A stretch of DNA of 55,627 nt from assembly GCF_014647795.1 (NCBI RefSeq), contig NZ_BMPW01000039.1, positions 1 to 55,627 on the forward strand, read 5' to 3'. The DNA comes from Actinoplanes campanulatus (GTDB taxonomy: Bacteria; Actinomycetota; Actinomycetes; Mycobacteriales; Micromonosporaceae). Shown in pieces: positions 24,166-32,632 of the stretch. The position numbers were made by a program, and so were the translations under genes. Numbering within the stretch: the stretch's first letter is position 1; each line of letters begins with the position of its first letter. Below the pieces are notes generated by a model. It was not told the DNA's origin and ran no database searches. It was given only the letters and a program-made list of their open reading frames with translations.

Positions 24166-26145
24166 ATGCGCGTTCCGTCAGCCGACGATCGCGACGCCTG
24201 GACGGCGGTGGACGCGGCCACCCTCCAGGCGCTCACCGAGCGCGCCCGGGCCACCCTCGGCACGCCATGGCCCACTCCCCTGGCCCACGACTTCGCCCGG
24301 TTCTATCGCGACGGCGACCGCGACACCTACGAGCAGGCCGTCTGGGCGCGGCACGAGCGACTGGCCCGCGCCACCGCCCTGGCCGCCGTCACGCTCGATC
24401 CGGTGTGGCTGGACGAGGTCACCGACGGCGTCGTCCTGTTCTGCGAGCAGAGCACCTGGTGCTGGCCGGGCCACGACGACATGCACGCACGGCACGGCTC
24501 GGTCCTTCCGGTCGTGACCGATCCGTGCGTCGATCTCGGCGCCGGTGAGGTCGCCGCCGATCTGGCGTGGATCGACCACGTGCTGGGCGGACACCTCGAC
24601 GGGCACGTGCCGGGCCTGCGCGCCCGGATCCGGCACGAGGTGGACCGTCGCGTCCTGACCCCGTTCACCGAGCGGCGCGACTGGCACTGGCTGGGCCTCG
24701 ACGGCCGCGTGCACAACTGGAACCCGTGGATCCACAGCAACGTCCTGATCGCCACGCTCGCCCTGGTCGACGACCCGGCCCGCCGGCAGCGGCTGATCGG
24801 CCTGATCACCGAGGGCCTCGACCGGTTCGGCGCGGCGCTGCCCGCCGACGGCGCGATCGACGAGGGCGTCCACTACTGGTGGTATGGCGCCTGCCGCTAC
24901 CTGGAAGCCCTGGAGATGCTCGGCGCCACCACGGCGAGACCCGGCGTCGTCGCCTTCCCGCACCGGGTCCACCTGGGCGGGCCGTGGTATGTCAACCATG
25001 CCGACGGTCCGGCCCGCCCGTCGTACGAGCAACCGTGGCACGTCCTGCACCGGCTGGCCCGGCTCCATGGCGACAAGGAGGCCGAGGCGCACGCCGCCGC
25101 GCATCGCCGCCCCGGCGAGCCGGTCGCCCACGAGGGCCCGGGCCTCGGCTATCTGCTGCTGGCGCTCACCGACCGCGACTGGGCGGCGGTCCGGCCCGGC
25201 GGGTCGCCGCTGCCCCGCGACGTCTGGTTCCCGTCCACGCAGGTGCTGGTCGCCCGGTCCGAGGCGGGCAGCCCGGCCGGGCTCACCCTCGCCGTCAAGG
25301 GCGGCCACAACGACGAGAACCACAACCACAACGACGTCGGCAGCTTCATCGTGGCCCGGGACGGGGCGCCGGTGCTGGTCGACCCGGGGCGGCCCACCTA
25401 CACGGCGCAGACGTTCGGGCCGCACCGCTACGAGATCTGGACCATGCGATCCACCTGGCACAACACACCCACTATCCGGGGTGTGGAGCAGGCCGCGGGC
25501 CGTGCGTTCGCGGCGCGGGCCGTGGTCGCCGGCGACGCGTCGCTGACCATGGACCTCGCGGCCGCCTACCCCCGCGACGACATCCGTTCCTGGATCCGGG
25601 TCGCCCGGCTGGACCGCGCGGCCGGCACGGTCACCATCCGGGACTCCTGGGAGCTGGCGCCCGGCTCCGCCGATCCCACCGTGATCCACCTGGTGGTGGC
25701 CGGAGACGTGACCGTGTCGGAGGGCCGTGCCGAGGCCGGCGGCGTGCTCATCACCTGGGCGTCCGTCGAGGCAGACGATTCCGGCGCGATGCCGCCGAAC
25801 GCGGCTGCCGGCCCGGCCAACACCGACCGAAGGCCGGAAAGAGCGGAAGCTGACCCCGCGAACACCGACCTGAGGCCGGCAAGGGCGGACGCCGACCCCG
25901 CGAATACGCACACGGAGCCGGCAAGAGCGGACGCTGACCCGGTTGATGCGGGCACGGGGCCGGTTGATCCGGACGTGCGTCGCGGCGGATCATCGCCCGG
26001 TCTACCGTGCACCATCGTTGTGCGGGAGCTGGACGACCCGGTGCTGTCCGACGTGTGGGGCGACCGGCTGACACGCCTGGACATCGACGTCACCGCGCTC
26101 GGCCCCGTCGGTACTCTCGAACTGACCGTCAAGGAGACGCGGTGA
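24166..26145 (+). CDS. Heparinase II/III-family polysaccharide lyase-like protein
   Basis: A 659-residue protein. Residues about 30-330 form an (alpha/alpha) toroid (GLDGRVHNWNPWIHSN, DGAIDEGVHYWWYG). A beta-sandwich follows with the family signature GGHNDENHNHNDVGSFIV (about 384-401), DPGRPTYTAQTFG and STWHNTPTI. It should cut uronic-acid polymers by beta-elimination, giving the unsaturated ends used by GH88. No signal peptide is seen, so it probably acts on imported oligosaccharides. Near residues 545-600 a 14-residue unit (PANTDLRPARADAD) repeats about three times inside the beta-sandwich, an insertion not expected in the family. It overlaps the regulator gene by 4 bp. Confidence 0.85.
   Translation: MRVPSADDRDAWTAVDAATLQALTERARATLGTPWPTPLAHDFARFYRDGDRDTYEQAVWARHERLARATALAAVTLDPVWLDEVTDGVVLFCEQSTWCWPGHDDMHARHGSVLPVVTDPCVDLGAGEVAADLAWIDHVLGGHLDGHVPGLRARIRHEVDRRVLTPFTERRDWHWLGLDGRVHNWNPWIHSNVLIATLALVDDPARRQRLIGLITEGLDRFGAALPADGAIDEGVHYWWYGACRYLEALEMLGATTARPGVVAFPHRVHLGGPWYVNHADGPARPSYEQPWHVLHRLARLHGDKEAEAHAAAHRRPGEPVAHEGPGLGYLLLALTDRDWAAVRPGGSPLPRDVWFPSTQVLVARSEAGSPAGLTLAVKGGHNDENHNHNDVGSFIVARDGAPVLVDPGRPTYTAQTFGPHRYEIWTMRSTWHNTPTIRGVEQAAGRAFAARAVVAGDASLTMDLAAAYPRDDIRSWIRVARLDRAAGTVTIRDSWELAPGSADPTVIHLVVAGDVTVSEGRAEAGGVLITWASVEADDSGAMPPNAAAGPANTDRRPERAEADPANTDLRPARADADPANTHTEPARADADPVDAGTGPVDPDVRRGGSSPGLPCTIVVRELDDPVLSDVWGDRLTRLDIDVTALGPVGTLELTVKETR
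25813..25960 (+). repeat. 42-bp tandem repeat inside the lyase gene
   Basis: About three diverged copies of a 42-bp unit encode PANTDRRPERAEAD, PANTDLRPARADAD and PANTHTEPARADAD, then a partial unit (PVDAGTGPVD). The unit keeps the reading frame and looks like a recent in-frame minisatellite expansion in a surface loop. Confidence 0.75.
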
Positions 26146-27248
26146 GCACTTCTGACAAACGCGGGCCGTTGCAGGTGGCCCGGCGGGCGCGGCTGCTGGA
26201 GCAGTTGCAGCGCGACGGCGTGCTGCGCGTCTCCGACCTCACCGACGCGCTCGGCGCCTCCACCGTGACGATCCGCCGCGACATCGCCCAGCTCGCCTCG
26301 GAGGGCCTGGTCCGGCGGGTGCACGGTGGTGTCGCCCTGCCCAGCGCCGACGACCTGCGCGACCCGGAGCTGGACGGGCCGTCCGGCGGCAGCGTCGGCA
26401 TGCTGGTGCCGTCACTCGACTACTACTGGCCGCATGTGGCCCGCGGCGCCGAGGGGGCGGCCCGCGAGCTGGATCTGAAGATCGTGCTGCGCGGGTCGTC
26501 GTACCAGACGGAGGACGACCGCCCCCAGCTCAACCGGCTGGTCGACCAGGGTGTCGACGCGCTGATCGTGGCCCCGCGGATGGACGTGCCGACCGCCCGG
26601 CTCACCATCGAGTGGCTGGCCGGCACCGGCCTTCCGGTCGTCCTGCTGGAGCGCACCGCCCACGCCGGGCCGCATCACGCCTTCCTCGAGTCGGTCGTCA
26701 CCGATCACGCGCAGGGCGCCGGCATGGCGGTCCGGCACCTGACCGGCCTCGGCCACGAGAAGGTGGGCGTGGTCCTGGCCCAGCCGAGCCCCACCCGCCC
26801 GCACGTGCGCCGCGGCTGGCTGGAGGCGGCCGACGACTGCGGCCTCGACGTGACCGGCACGGTCGACATGCTGGTCCCGGACGCCCAGTCCCCCGACTGC
26901 CGGGCCGCCCTGGACCGGGTGATCGACCGCTGCCTGGAAACCGGCACGACCGCCCTGCTGGTGCACGCCGACGCCGAGGCGATCGCCCTGGTCGAACGCT
27001 GCGAGGAGCGGCACCTCTCGGTGCCCGGTGACCTGTCCGTGATCGCCTACGACGACGAGGTGGCCGGTCTGTTCAGTCCAGCCCTGACCGCCGTGCGACC
27101 ACCCAGGGGGTCGATCGGCGTGGCCGCCGTCCGGCTGGCCGCCGATCGGCTCGCCGACCCGCGCCGCCCGGTCCACCGCGTCATGATCAGCCCATCGCTC
27201 CAGGTGCGCGATTCGGTCGCTGCATTGCGCCGGCCACCGGCCAAGTGA
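26142..27248 (+). CDS. Chimeric regulator: DeoR-type HTH fused to LacI-type sugar-sensing domain
   Basis: A 368-residue protein. The N-terminus is a DeoR winged helix (RARLLEQLQRDGVLRVSDL, then STVTIRRDIAQLASEGLVRR and VHGGVALP, about 15-70). Instead of the DeoR phosphosugar domain it carries a periplasmic-binding-protein-like LacI domain (SVGMLVPSLDYYWPHVARGA from about 85, RHLTGLGHEKVGVVLAQP, SVIAYDDEVAGLFSPALTAV). It is translationally coupled to the lyase (GTGA overlap) and faces the transport/hydrolysis operon, so it most likely represses both until a uronide-derived ligand binds. A paralogue lies at 29894. Confidence 0.88.
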   Translation: MSTSDKRGPLQVARRARLLEQLQRDGVLRVSDLTDALGASTVTIRRDIAQLASEGLVRRVHGGVALPSADDLRDPELDGPSGGSVGMLVPSLDYYWPHVARGAEGAARELDLKIVLRGSSYQTEDDRPQLNRLVDQGVDALIVAPRMDVPTARLTIEWLAGTGLPVVLLERTAHAGPHHAFLESVVTDHAQGAGMAVRHLTGLGHEKVGVVLAQPSPTRPHVRRGWLEAADDCGLDVTGTVDMLVPDAQSPDCRAALDRVIDRCLETGTTALLVHADAEAIALVERCEERHLSVPGDLSVIAYDDEVAGLFSPALTAVRPPRGSIGVAAVRLAADRLADPRRPVHRVMISPSLQVRDSVAALRRPPAK

Positions 27249-27437
27249 CCGCAGCCGGCCTACCAGCTGCGCGATCGGTCGCCACGCCACGCCACGCCAC
27301 GCCACGCCACGCCACGCCACGCCACGCCACGCCACGCCACGCCACGCCGACCATGTGACCACAACCGGCCCACCAGGTGCGCGATTCTTTCGCCGCGCTA
27401 CGCCGGGCACCGGCCAGGTGACCGCAACCGACCTACC
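27201..27437 (+). repeat. Three tandem copies of the regulator gene end
   Basis: A unit of about 64 bp starting CAGGTGCGCGATTCGGTCGC and ending GTGACCGCAGCCGGCCTACC occurs first as the last 16 codons plus stop of the regulator (27201-27264). It recurs from about 27265, with its middle replaced by the GCCAC array and its tail at 27351-27373, and again at 27374-27437. The second and third copies are non-coding and diverged. Confidence 0.75.
27281..27345. repeat. GCCAC pentanucleotide microsatellite, 13 units
   Basis: Thirteen uninterrupted GCCAC units (65 bp) lie 32 bp after the regulator stop. They sit inside the second copy of the duplicated gene end, where the original has the similar CCGGCCACCGGCC. 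Being perfect, the array is probably young and variable in length. It is outside any gene I can support. Confidence 0.95.
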
Positions 27438-27608
27438 CGTCGCGACGCGCGCACCGAACGCCGGTGCAGGGGTGAGGCGTGGACCGTGGACGGCGTTCGT
27501 TGCGCGCAAGCCTGGACGCACCGGCCGAACGGCGCGAAGCCGCAGGTCTGAGGTCGCGTCGCCGACGAGCTGCGCCGGCTTCTGCCGTCACACCGGTTGG
27601 TGGCGGGA
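27438..27608. other. Remainder of gene-free spacer
   Basis: From the end of the repeats to the stop of the DUF5937-type regulator I see no gene, hairpin or motif worth naming. The whole gap 27249-27608 is otherwise filled by repeats. Confidence 0.5.
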
Positions 27609-28583
27609 TCAGCGATCCGGATGGACTGATCCGGCCAGGAGGCGGTCGCCCAGGTCGGAGCGGCGGTACAGGACCGAACGGCCGTGACGGGCACTGACCA
27701 GGAGCCCGCCGGCGCGGAGAGCGCGTAGGTGCTGGTTCACCGCGGTGGTGGTGACGCCCAGGCGGGTCGCGAGTTCGGTGGAGGACGCGGGTGTGCCGAG
27801 GCGGGCGAGCAGCCCGGCCCGGTGGACGCCGAGGAGGGCGGCCAGGGCTCCCGGGGCGGGCAGGGGTTCGGGTTGCCACAGGGTGCCGCTGCCCCGGGCC
27901 AGGTAGATGATCGTCGGCGGCTCCTCGGGGGAGATCGGGGCCGCCACCGCGGGGGTCCACATCGTCGGGACCAGAGTGAGGCCGCCCAGGGTCGGGCGGG
28001 TGTAGTGGACGTTGGAGTGCAGCCGTACCTCCACGGTGTCGCCGGTCATGGCGACCCGGTCGGACAGGCCCGCGAACATCGTGGCCAGACCGTGCTGGGC
28101 CATCTCCCGGCCGCGGTAGGTGACGTCGCCTTCCAGCAGGGCCCGCATCCGGGGCCAGTGGGCGGCGAAACACAGATCCCAGTAGCCGGCCAGTGCGGCG
28201 ACGATCCGGGTGAGCGCGTCCGGGGCGCGTAACGGTGGCGGGAGACGCTCGCCGACACGGTAGAGCAGCCGCAGGTCCCGGTCGACGACGTCGGACGGGG
28301 TGGCCGCGACGGTGGCGAGTTCGTCCTCGATGCGGGTCAGCGGTGAGCGTGGCCGTGGGGTCAGGAAGTCCGGGGTCCACCGCCGTTCGTCGATGAGGGC
28401 CAGCAGCATCTCGGTGTCGAGAGCGTCGCGGGCCTGCCGCATGCGGCGGATCCACGGCAGGTGGATCGGGTAACGGCCCGGATCGCGCCAGCTGCGCAGC
28501 GACAGGACCAGCTCGTTGAGGGGTGAGACGGCGAACCGGACGCTCGCCAGGTCGGGACCGACCAGCTGGTATCGCACCGGCAT
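27609..28583 (-). CDS. ArsR-like winged-helix regulator with DUF5937-type N-terminal domain
   Basis: A 324-residue regulator of the actinobacterial type in which a long N-terminal domain (RYQLVGPDLASVRFAVSPLN, WDLCFAAHWPRMRALLEGDV) precedes a C-terminal ArsR helix-turn-helix (STELATRLGVTTTAVNQHLR, then AGGLLVSARHGRSVLYRRS, about 265-315). It starts at ATG 28583, 55 bp from the divergent MFS gene, the usual arrangement for these regulators. It likely represses that exporter. The ligand is unknown. Confidence 0.85.
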   Translation of the reverse strand: MPVRYQLVGPDLASVRFAVSPLNELVLSLRSWRDPGRYPIHLPWIRRMRQARDALDTEMLLALIDERRWTPDFLTPRPRSPLTRIEDELATVAATPSDVVDRDLRLLYRVGERLPPPLRAPDALTRIVAALAGYWDLCFAAHWPRMRALLEGDVTYRGREMAQHGLATMFAGLSDRVAMTGDTVEVRLHSNVHYTRPTLGGLTLVPTMWTPAVAAPISPEEPPTIIYLARGSGTLWQPEPLPAPGALAALLGVHRAGLLARLGTPASSTELATRLGVTTTAVNQHLRALRAGGLLVSARHGRSVLYRRSDLGDRLLAGSVHPDR

Positions 28584-28638
28584 GAAGCAGAACGCTACAT
28601 CAATCGTTTCCTCCGGCCGGAACCGGTGAACTCCTGCC

Positions 28639-29889
28639 GTGTCTGTGAAACAAGTCCTCATCTGGGCCACTGTGGCCACCTCGACGGCCAAAGGGGTGAT
28701 GTTCAGCGTCAGCGCGCTGTTCTTCACCACAGCGGTCGGGATCAGCCCGGCGACCGTCGGGACGGGCCTCACCGTCGCCGGGGCCTGGGGAGTGGTGACG
28801 GCGTTCGCGGCCGGGCGGCTCTGCGACCGGTTCGGGCCGCGGCGGGTGCTGCTCGTCGCGGCCACGGCGCAGGGCGGGGCGCTCGCGGCCTATTGCCTGA
28901 CCCGGGGCGCCGGCATGTTCGTGCTGGTCGCCTGCGTGGCGGTCGGCGCCGAGAACGTACAGCGGACCGCGCGCGTCGCGCTGCTGGCCCGGACGTTCAC
29001 CGGTCCGGACCGGATCGGGGTGCGGGCCCGGCTACGGGTCGTGGACAACGTGTCCATCGCGGCCGGAACCGGGTTCGCCGCCGTGGCGCTGGCGGTGGGC
29101 AGCCGGTCAGCCTATGTGACGGCGGTGCTGGCGGCCGCCGTACTCACGCTTGTGGCTCTGGTGCCTCTGCGGGCTCTGCCCGCTCTCCTGGAAGGCGGCG
29201 GTGACCGGCCGGCGCGGGGCGTCCGGTCACCGCTGAAGGATCGCCGGTATCTGACCGCGACCGCGCTGCACGCCGTGGTGAGTATGCAGTTCCTGTTGCT
29301 CACCGTCGGGATGCCGCTGTGGGTGACCGGCCACACCGCCGCACCGGACGTGACCGTCGCGTTGCTGTTGTTGCTGAACACCGGCCTGGTCTCGGTCCTC
29401 CAGGTCTGGTCGACCCGGCTGGTCGGCGACGTGCCGTCGGCCGGCCGTGCGGTCTTGCACGGTACGGTCCTGCTGCTGGCGGCCTGTCTCTGCTACGCGG
29501 CCGCCGGATACCCCAGCGGTGCCGGGTTCGCCGTCGCGCTGCTGGTGGCGGCGGTCGTGGCGCACAGTCTCGGCGAGATCGTCTCCGAGACCGGCGGATG
29601 GGAACTGGCCTTCGAATGGGCCCACCCGGCCGACTCCGGCGCCTACCAGGGCGTCAGCCAGGCCGGTGTGGCCATCGGCCGGGCCGTGGCCCCGGTCGTC
29701 GTCACGTCGACGGCCATCGGGCTCGGGCTGCCCGGCTGGCTGCTGCTCGGCGGCGTGTTCCTGGCCGCCGGCGCCGGAACCCGGGCACTGAGCGCTCGGC
29801 GGCAGGTGTCGCAGCCCACGCTGAGCGCTCGGCAGGCGCCGCGTACCACGCCGAGCGCACGGACGATGGTCGGCCCACGCCGGCGGTGA
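28639..29889 (+). CDS. MFS transporter
   Basis: A 416-residue major facilitator with about 12 hydrophobic helices. The loop 2-3 motif appears as GRLCDRFGPRRVLL (about 60-73). It begins with GTG 28639 and is divergent from the ArsR/DUF5937-type regulator, so it is probably an efflux pump controlled by it. The helical segment after residue 320 (ELAFEWAHPADSGAYQG) is typical of actinobacterial MFS exporters of unknown substrate. The stop lies 4 bp from the end of the convergent regulator at 29894. Confidence 0.87.
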   Translation: MSVKQVLIWATVATSTAKGVMFSVSALFFTTAVGISPATVGTGLTVAGAWGVVTAFAAGRLCDRFGPRRVLLVAATAQGGALAAYCLTRGAGMFVLVACVAVGAENVQRTARVALLARTFTGPDRIGVRARLRVVDNVSIAAGTGFAAVALAVGSRSAYVTAVLAAAVLTLVALVPLRALPALLEGGGDRPARGVRSPLKDRRYLTATALHAVVSMQFLLLTVGMPLWVTGHTAAPDVTVALLLLLNTGLVSVLQVWSTRLVGDVPSAGRAVLHGTVLLLAACLCYAAAGYPSGAGFAVALLVAAVVAHSLGEIVSETGGWELAFEWAHPADSGAYQGVSQAGVAIGRAVAPVVVTSTAIGLGLPGWLLLGGVFLAAGAGTRALSARRQVSQPTLSARQAPRTTPSARTMVGPRRR

Positions 29890-29893
29890 GGGG

Positions 29894-30967
29894 TCAGGCT
29901 CGGACGCGCCGGGCCAGGGAGGACTGGCGGACCACCAGTTCGGGGGCTACCAGGACGCCCTGGACCGGGCGGCGATCGCCGTCGATGAGGCGGGAGACCA
30001 TCAGTTCCACGGCGGTTCGGCCCACGTGGTTCTTCGACGGGCGGATCGCTGTCAGTGGCGGGGAGGCGAGGTGGGCCACCTCGTCGTCGTACGAGACGAT
30101 GGCCAGGTCGTCGGGGACCCGGATGCCCTGTTCGGCGCAGGCCTGGGCGACCGCGATGGCCTGCGGGTCGCTGTGCACGATCAGCGCGGTCAGGCCCGAG
30201 CCGACGGTGTAGCGGGGGTTCACCGCGTCGTCGGGGATGCCCAGGTCGGCGCAGGCCCGGTGCCAGCCGCGCAGCAGGTAGGCCGACGTGGGGCTGCCTC
30301 CGGACAGGACCAGGCCGATCCGGCGGTGGCCCTGGTCGTACAGGTGATTGACGGCGATCTCCAGCCCGAGAGAGTGATCGCTGCGCACCCATTCGACCTG
30401 CCGCGGAGCGGCGGTCCATCGTCTCGGCTGGCGTTCGACGAGGATGGTCGGGACCGGCAGGCGGGTGATCCAGCCGATCATCCGGTCGGCGTCCTCACCG
30501 TCCAGGCTGGGCGCGAGCAGCAGGCCCTGCACCTGCCCGGCGTCGACGAGCCGGGCGATCTGCCGCCGGTCCTCCTCCGGGTCGTAGCTGGAGCCGCGCA
30601 GCTGCACGTTGACGCCGAGCGCCGCGCCGGCCGCGCGGGCGCCGGCGACGATCGGCGGCCAGTAGAAGTCGAGTGACGGCACCACCATGCCGATCGTGAA
30701 CGTGGCCGGGCGGGTGGCCCGCGGTGGCAGCGGGCGGGTCGCGGCGGGCAGCGTGGCGCCGCCGTGCACCCGATGGACCAGGTTGCGGGCGGCCAGGGCG
30801 GCGATGTCCCGGCGGATGGTCAGTTCGCTGACGCCCAGGTCACGGGCCAGATCACTGACCCGTACGGCGCCGCTGCGCCGCAGTTCGGTGAGCAGGTGCT
30901 CGTGCCGCTGCACCGAGAACAGCGTTGTTCGATTGGTTGCGTTTCCGACCGAGCGGGATCGCACCAT
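29894..30967 (-). CDS. Second DeoR-HTH/LacI-sensor chimeric regulator
   Basis: A 357-residue paralogue of the regulator at 26142, with the same order: DeoR helix-turn-helix (VRVSDLARDLGVSELTIRRD, then HRVHGGATLP, about 35-75) and LacI-like ligand domain (TIGMVVPSLDFYWPPIVAGA, YDQGHRRIGLVLSGG, LAIVSYDDEVAHLASPPLTA). It is divergent from the secreted GH43 galactanase, so it probably controls that gene in response to a galacto-oligosaccharide. The start could lie slightly downstream (GTG 30913); the HTH begins soon after it. Confidence 0.85.
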   Translation of the reverse strand: MVRSRSVGNATNRTTLFSVQRHEHLLTELRRSGAVRVSDLARDLGVSELTIRRDIAALAARNLVHRVHGGATLPAATRPLPPRATRPATFTIGMVVPSLDFYWPPIVAGARAAGAALGVNVQLRGSSYDPEEDRRQIARLVDAGQVQGLLLAPSLDGEDADRMIGWITRLPVPTILVERQPRRWTAAPRQVEWVRSDHSLGLEIAVNHLYDQGHRRIGLVLSGGSPTSAYLLRGWHRACADLGIPDDAVNPRYTVGSGLTALIVHSDPQAIAVAQACAEQGIRVPDDLAIVSYDDEVAHLASPPLTAIRPSKNHVGRTAVELMVSRLIDGDRRPVQGVLVAPELVVRQSSLARRVRA

Positions 30968-31034
30968 GGCCTCACCGTTTCCGACCGTTTACGAAGACGT
31001 TACGCACATTCTTACGCATCGATCGGAGAGTCGG
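30968..31034. promoter_or_regulatory. Divergent promoter with direct repeats
   Basis: The 67-bp gap between the chimeric regulator and the GH43 gene holds two TTACGCA copies about 12 bp apart (31000-31018) and, overlapping the regulator side, two TTTCCGACC copies. These are candidate operators. GGAG precedes the GH43 start. Confidence 0.45.
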
Positions 31035-32453
31035 ATGAGATTGTTCGCCGCGGTCATGGCGGCACTGGTGGCGCTGCTGTTGATGCCACCCGCGCCGGCA
31101 CAGGCAGCACCGGTCACCATCACGAACGGCGTCCAGTTCACCGACACCAGCGGCGCCGGGGTGCACGCCCACGGCGGCGGGATGATCAAGGTGGGGTCGT
31201 ACTGGTACTGGTTCGGCGAGAACCGCAACGCCGACGACACGTTCCGGGCCGTCTCGGTCTACCGCTCCTCGGATCTGCGGACCTGGGAGTTCCGCAACAA
31301 CGTGCTCACCTCGTCGTCGGCGGCCGAGCTGGGCAGCTCCAAGATCGAGCGGCCGAAGGTCATCTACAACGCGTCCACCGGACGGTACGTGATGTGGATG
31401 CACAAGGAGAACGGCACCGACTACGGCGAGGCGCGGGCCGCGGTGGCGTCCTCGGCGACGGTCGACGGCGCCTACACCTATCACGGCAGCTTCCGGCCAC
31501 TGAACCAGTACATGTCCCGGGACATCACCATCTGGGAGGACGGCGGCACCGCCTACATGATCTCGGCGGCCGACGAGAACCGGGACCTCCAGATCTACCG
31601 GCTCACCGCCGACTACCTCCAGATCGCCGCGCTGGTCGGCAATTTCTGGGACAACGCGACCCGTGAGGCGCCGGCCATGTTCAAACGCAACGGCGTCTAT
31701 TTCCTGATCACCTCGGGCACGTCCGGCTGGAATCCGAACCAGGCGAAATACGCCACCGCCACCAGCATCAGCGGGCCGTGGTCCGGTTGGACGAACGTCG
31801 GCGATTCGACCACCTACGGATCGCAGCCCGCCTATGTCCTCCCTGTTCAGGGCACCTCCGGAACCAGCTATCTCTATCTCGGCGACCGGTGGGCCGGCGC
31901 CTGGGGCGGGCCGGTCAACGATTCCCGTTACGTCTGGCTGCCGATCGGCTTCCCGTCGAACACGTCGATGTCGCTCTCCTGGTATCCGACGATCACCGTC
32001 GACGCCGCCGCCGGAACGGTCACCGGGAACGCGGCCACCTATTACCGGATCACGAACCGCAACAGCGGCAAGGTCATGGACGTGGTGAGCGCCTCGATGG
32101 CCAACAGCGCCGAGATCAAGCAGTACACCTGGAACAGCGGCGGAAACCAGAGATTCGAATTCCGTGACGCCGGGAACGGCTACTTCCAGATCGTCGCCCA
32201 GCACAGCGGGAAATGCCTCGACGTGGCGTCGTCGTCCACCGCCGACGGGGCCAACATCATCCAGTACACCTGCGGAACCGGCACCAACCAGCAGTGGCAG
32301 TGGGCCGCGACCGGCAGCTATTACCAGATCAAGGCCCGGCACAGCGGAAAATGCCTGGACGTCGTCTCGTCGAACACCGCCGACGGCGCCGACATCCAGC
32401 AGTACACGTGCGGTTCCGGCAACAACCAGCAATGGTCGAGGACAACTTCATAA
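31035..32453 (+). CDS. Secreted GH43 exo-beta-1,3-galactanase-like enzyme with ricin-B lectin domain
   Basis: 472 residues from ATG 31035. A signal peptide (about 1-26, ending APAQA) is followed by a GH43 five-bladed propeller: HAHGGGMIKVGSYWYWFGEN, SSDLRTWEF, KIERPKVIYNASTGRYVMWM, SRDITIWEDGGTAYMIS and REAPAMFKRNGVYFLITSG supply the catalytic acids. This resembles the subfamily 24 exo-beta-1,3-galactanases acting on arabinogalactan. From about residue 340 a ricin-B/CBM13 trefoil has three QxW-type repeats (HSGKCLDV twice). It would work outside the cell. A hairpin follows the gene. Confidence 0.9.
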   Translation: MRLFAAVMAALVALLLMPPAPAQAAPVTITNGVQFTDTSGAGVHAHGGGMIKVGSYWYWFGENRNADDTFRAVSVYRSSDLRTWEFRNNVLTSSSAAELGSSKIERPKVIYNASTGRYVMWMHKENGTDYGEARAAVASSATVDGAYTYHGSFRPLNQYMSRDITIWEDGGTAYMISAADENRDLQIYRLTADYLQIAALVGNFWDNATREAPAMFKRNGVYFLITSGTSGWNPNQAKYATATSISGPWSGWTNVGDSTTYGSQPAYVLPVQGTSGTSYLYLGDRWAGAWGGPVNDSRYVWLPIGFPSNTSMSLSWYPTITVDAAAGTVTGNAATYYRITNRNSGKVMDVVSASMANSAEIKQYTWNSGGNQRFEFRDAGNGYFQIVAQHSGKCLDVASSSTADGANIIQYTCGTGTNQQWQWAATGSYYQIKARHSGKCLDVVSSNTADGADIQQYTCGSGNNQQWSRTTS

Positions 32454-32507
32454 AGCCTTTCACCGTACGGGTAGGGCCGTCCCGCCACCTCCGCGACCGA
32501 TTGCCCG

Positions 32508-32539
32508 GTCCCGGCCGTAGCGCCCGCTGCGGCCGGGAC
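32508..32539. terminator. Hairpin after the GH43 gene
   Basis: GTCCCGGCCG (32508-32517) pairs perfectly with CGGCCGGGAC (32530-32539) across 12 nt, 55 bp past the GH43 stop and 94 bp before the end of the convergent response regulator. It may terminate both directions. Confidence 0.65.
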
Positions 32540-32560
32540 GCGCCGGCGTGGGGTGAGGGT

Positions 32561-32592
32561 GAGTGGGCAGCTCAGCCCGGCGGGCGCGGCAA
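32561..32592 (+). repeat. Dispersed intergenic repeat copy
   Basis: GAGTGGGCAG followed by CTCAGCCCGGCGGGCGCGG and CAA. It shares its core with the copies near 38.45, 50.95, 51.16 and 55.57 kb. It lies between two convergent genes. Confidence 0.75.
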
Positions 32593-32632
32593 GAAATTGC
32601 CGAACCCGGCCGGAATCACCCCGATCGAGTGG

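Noticed and set aside
27281-27345. GCCAC array as a CRISPR array
   Set aside because: Units are 5 bp with no spacers, no cas genes nearby; it is a microsatellite.
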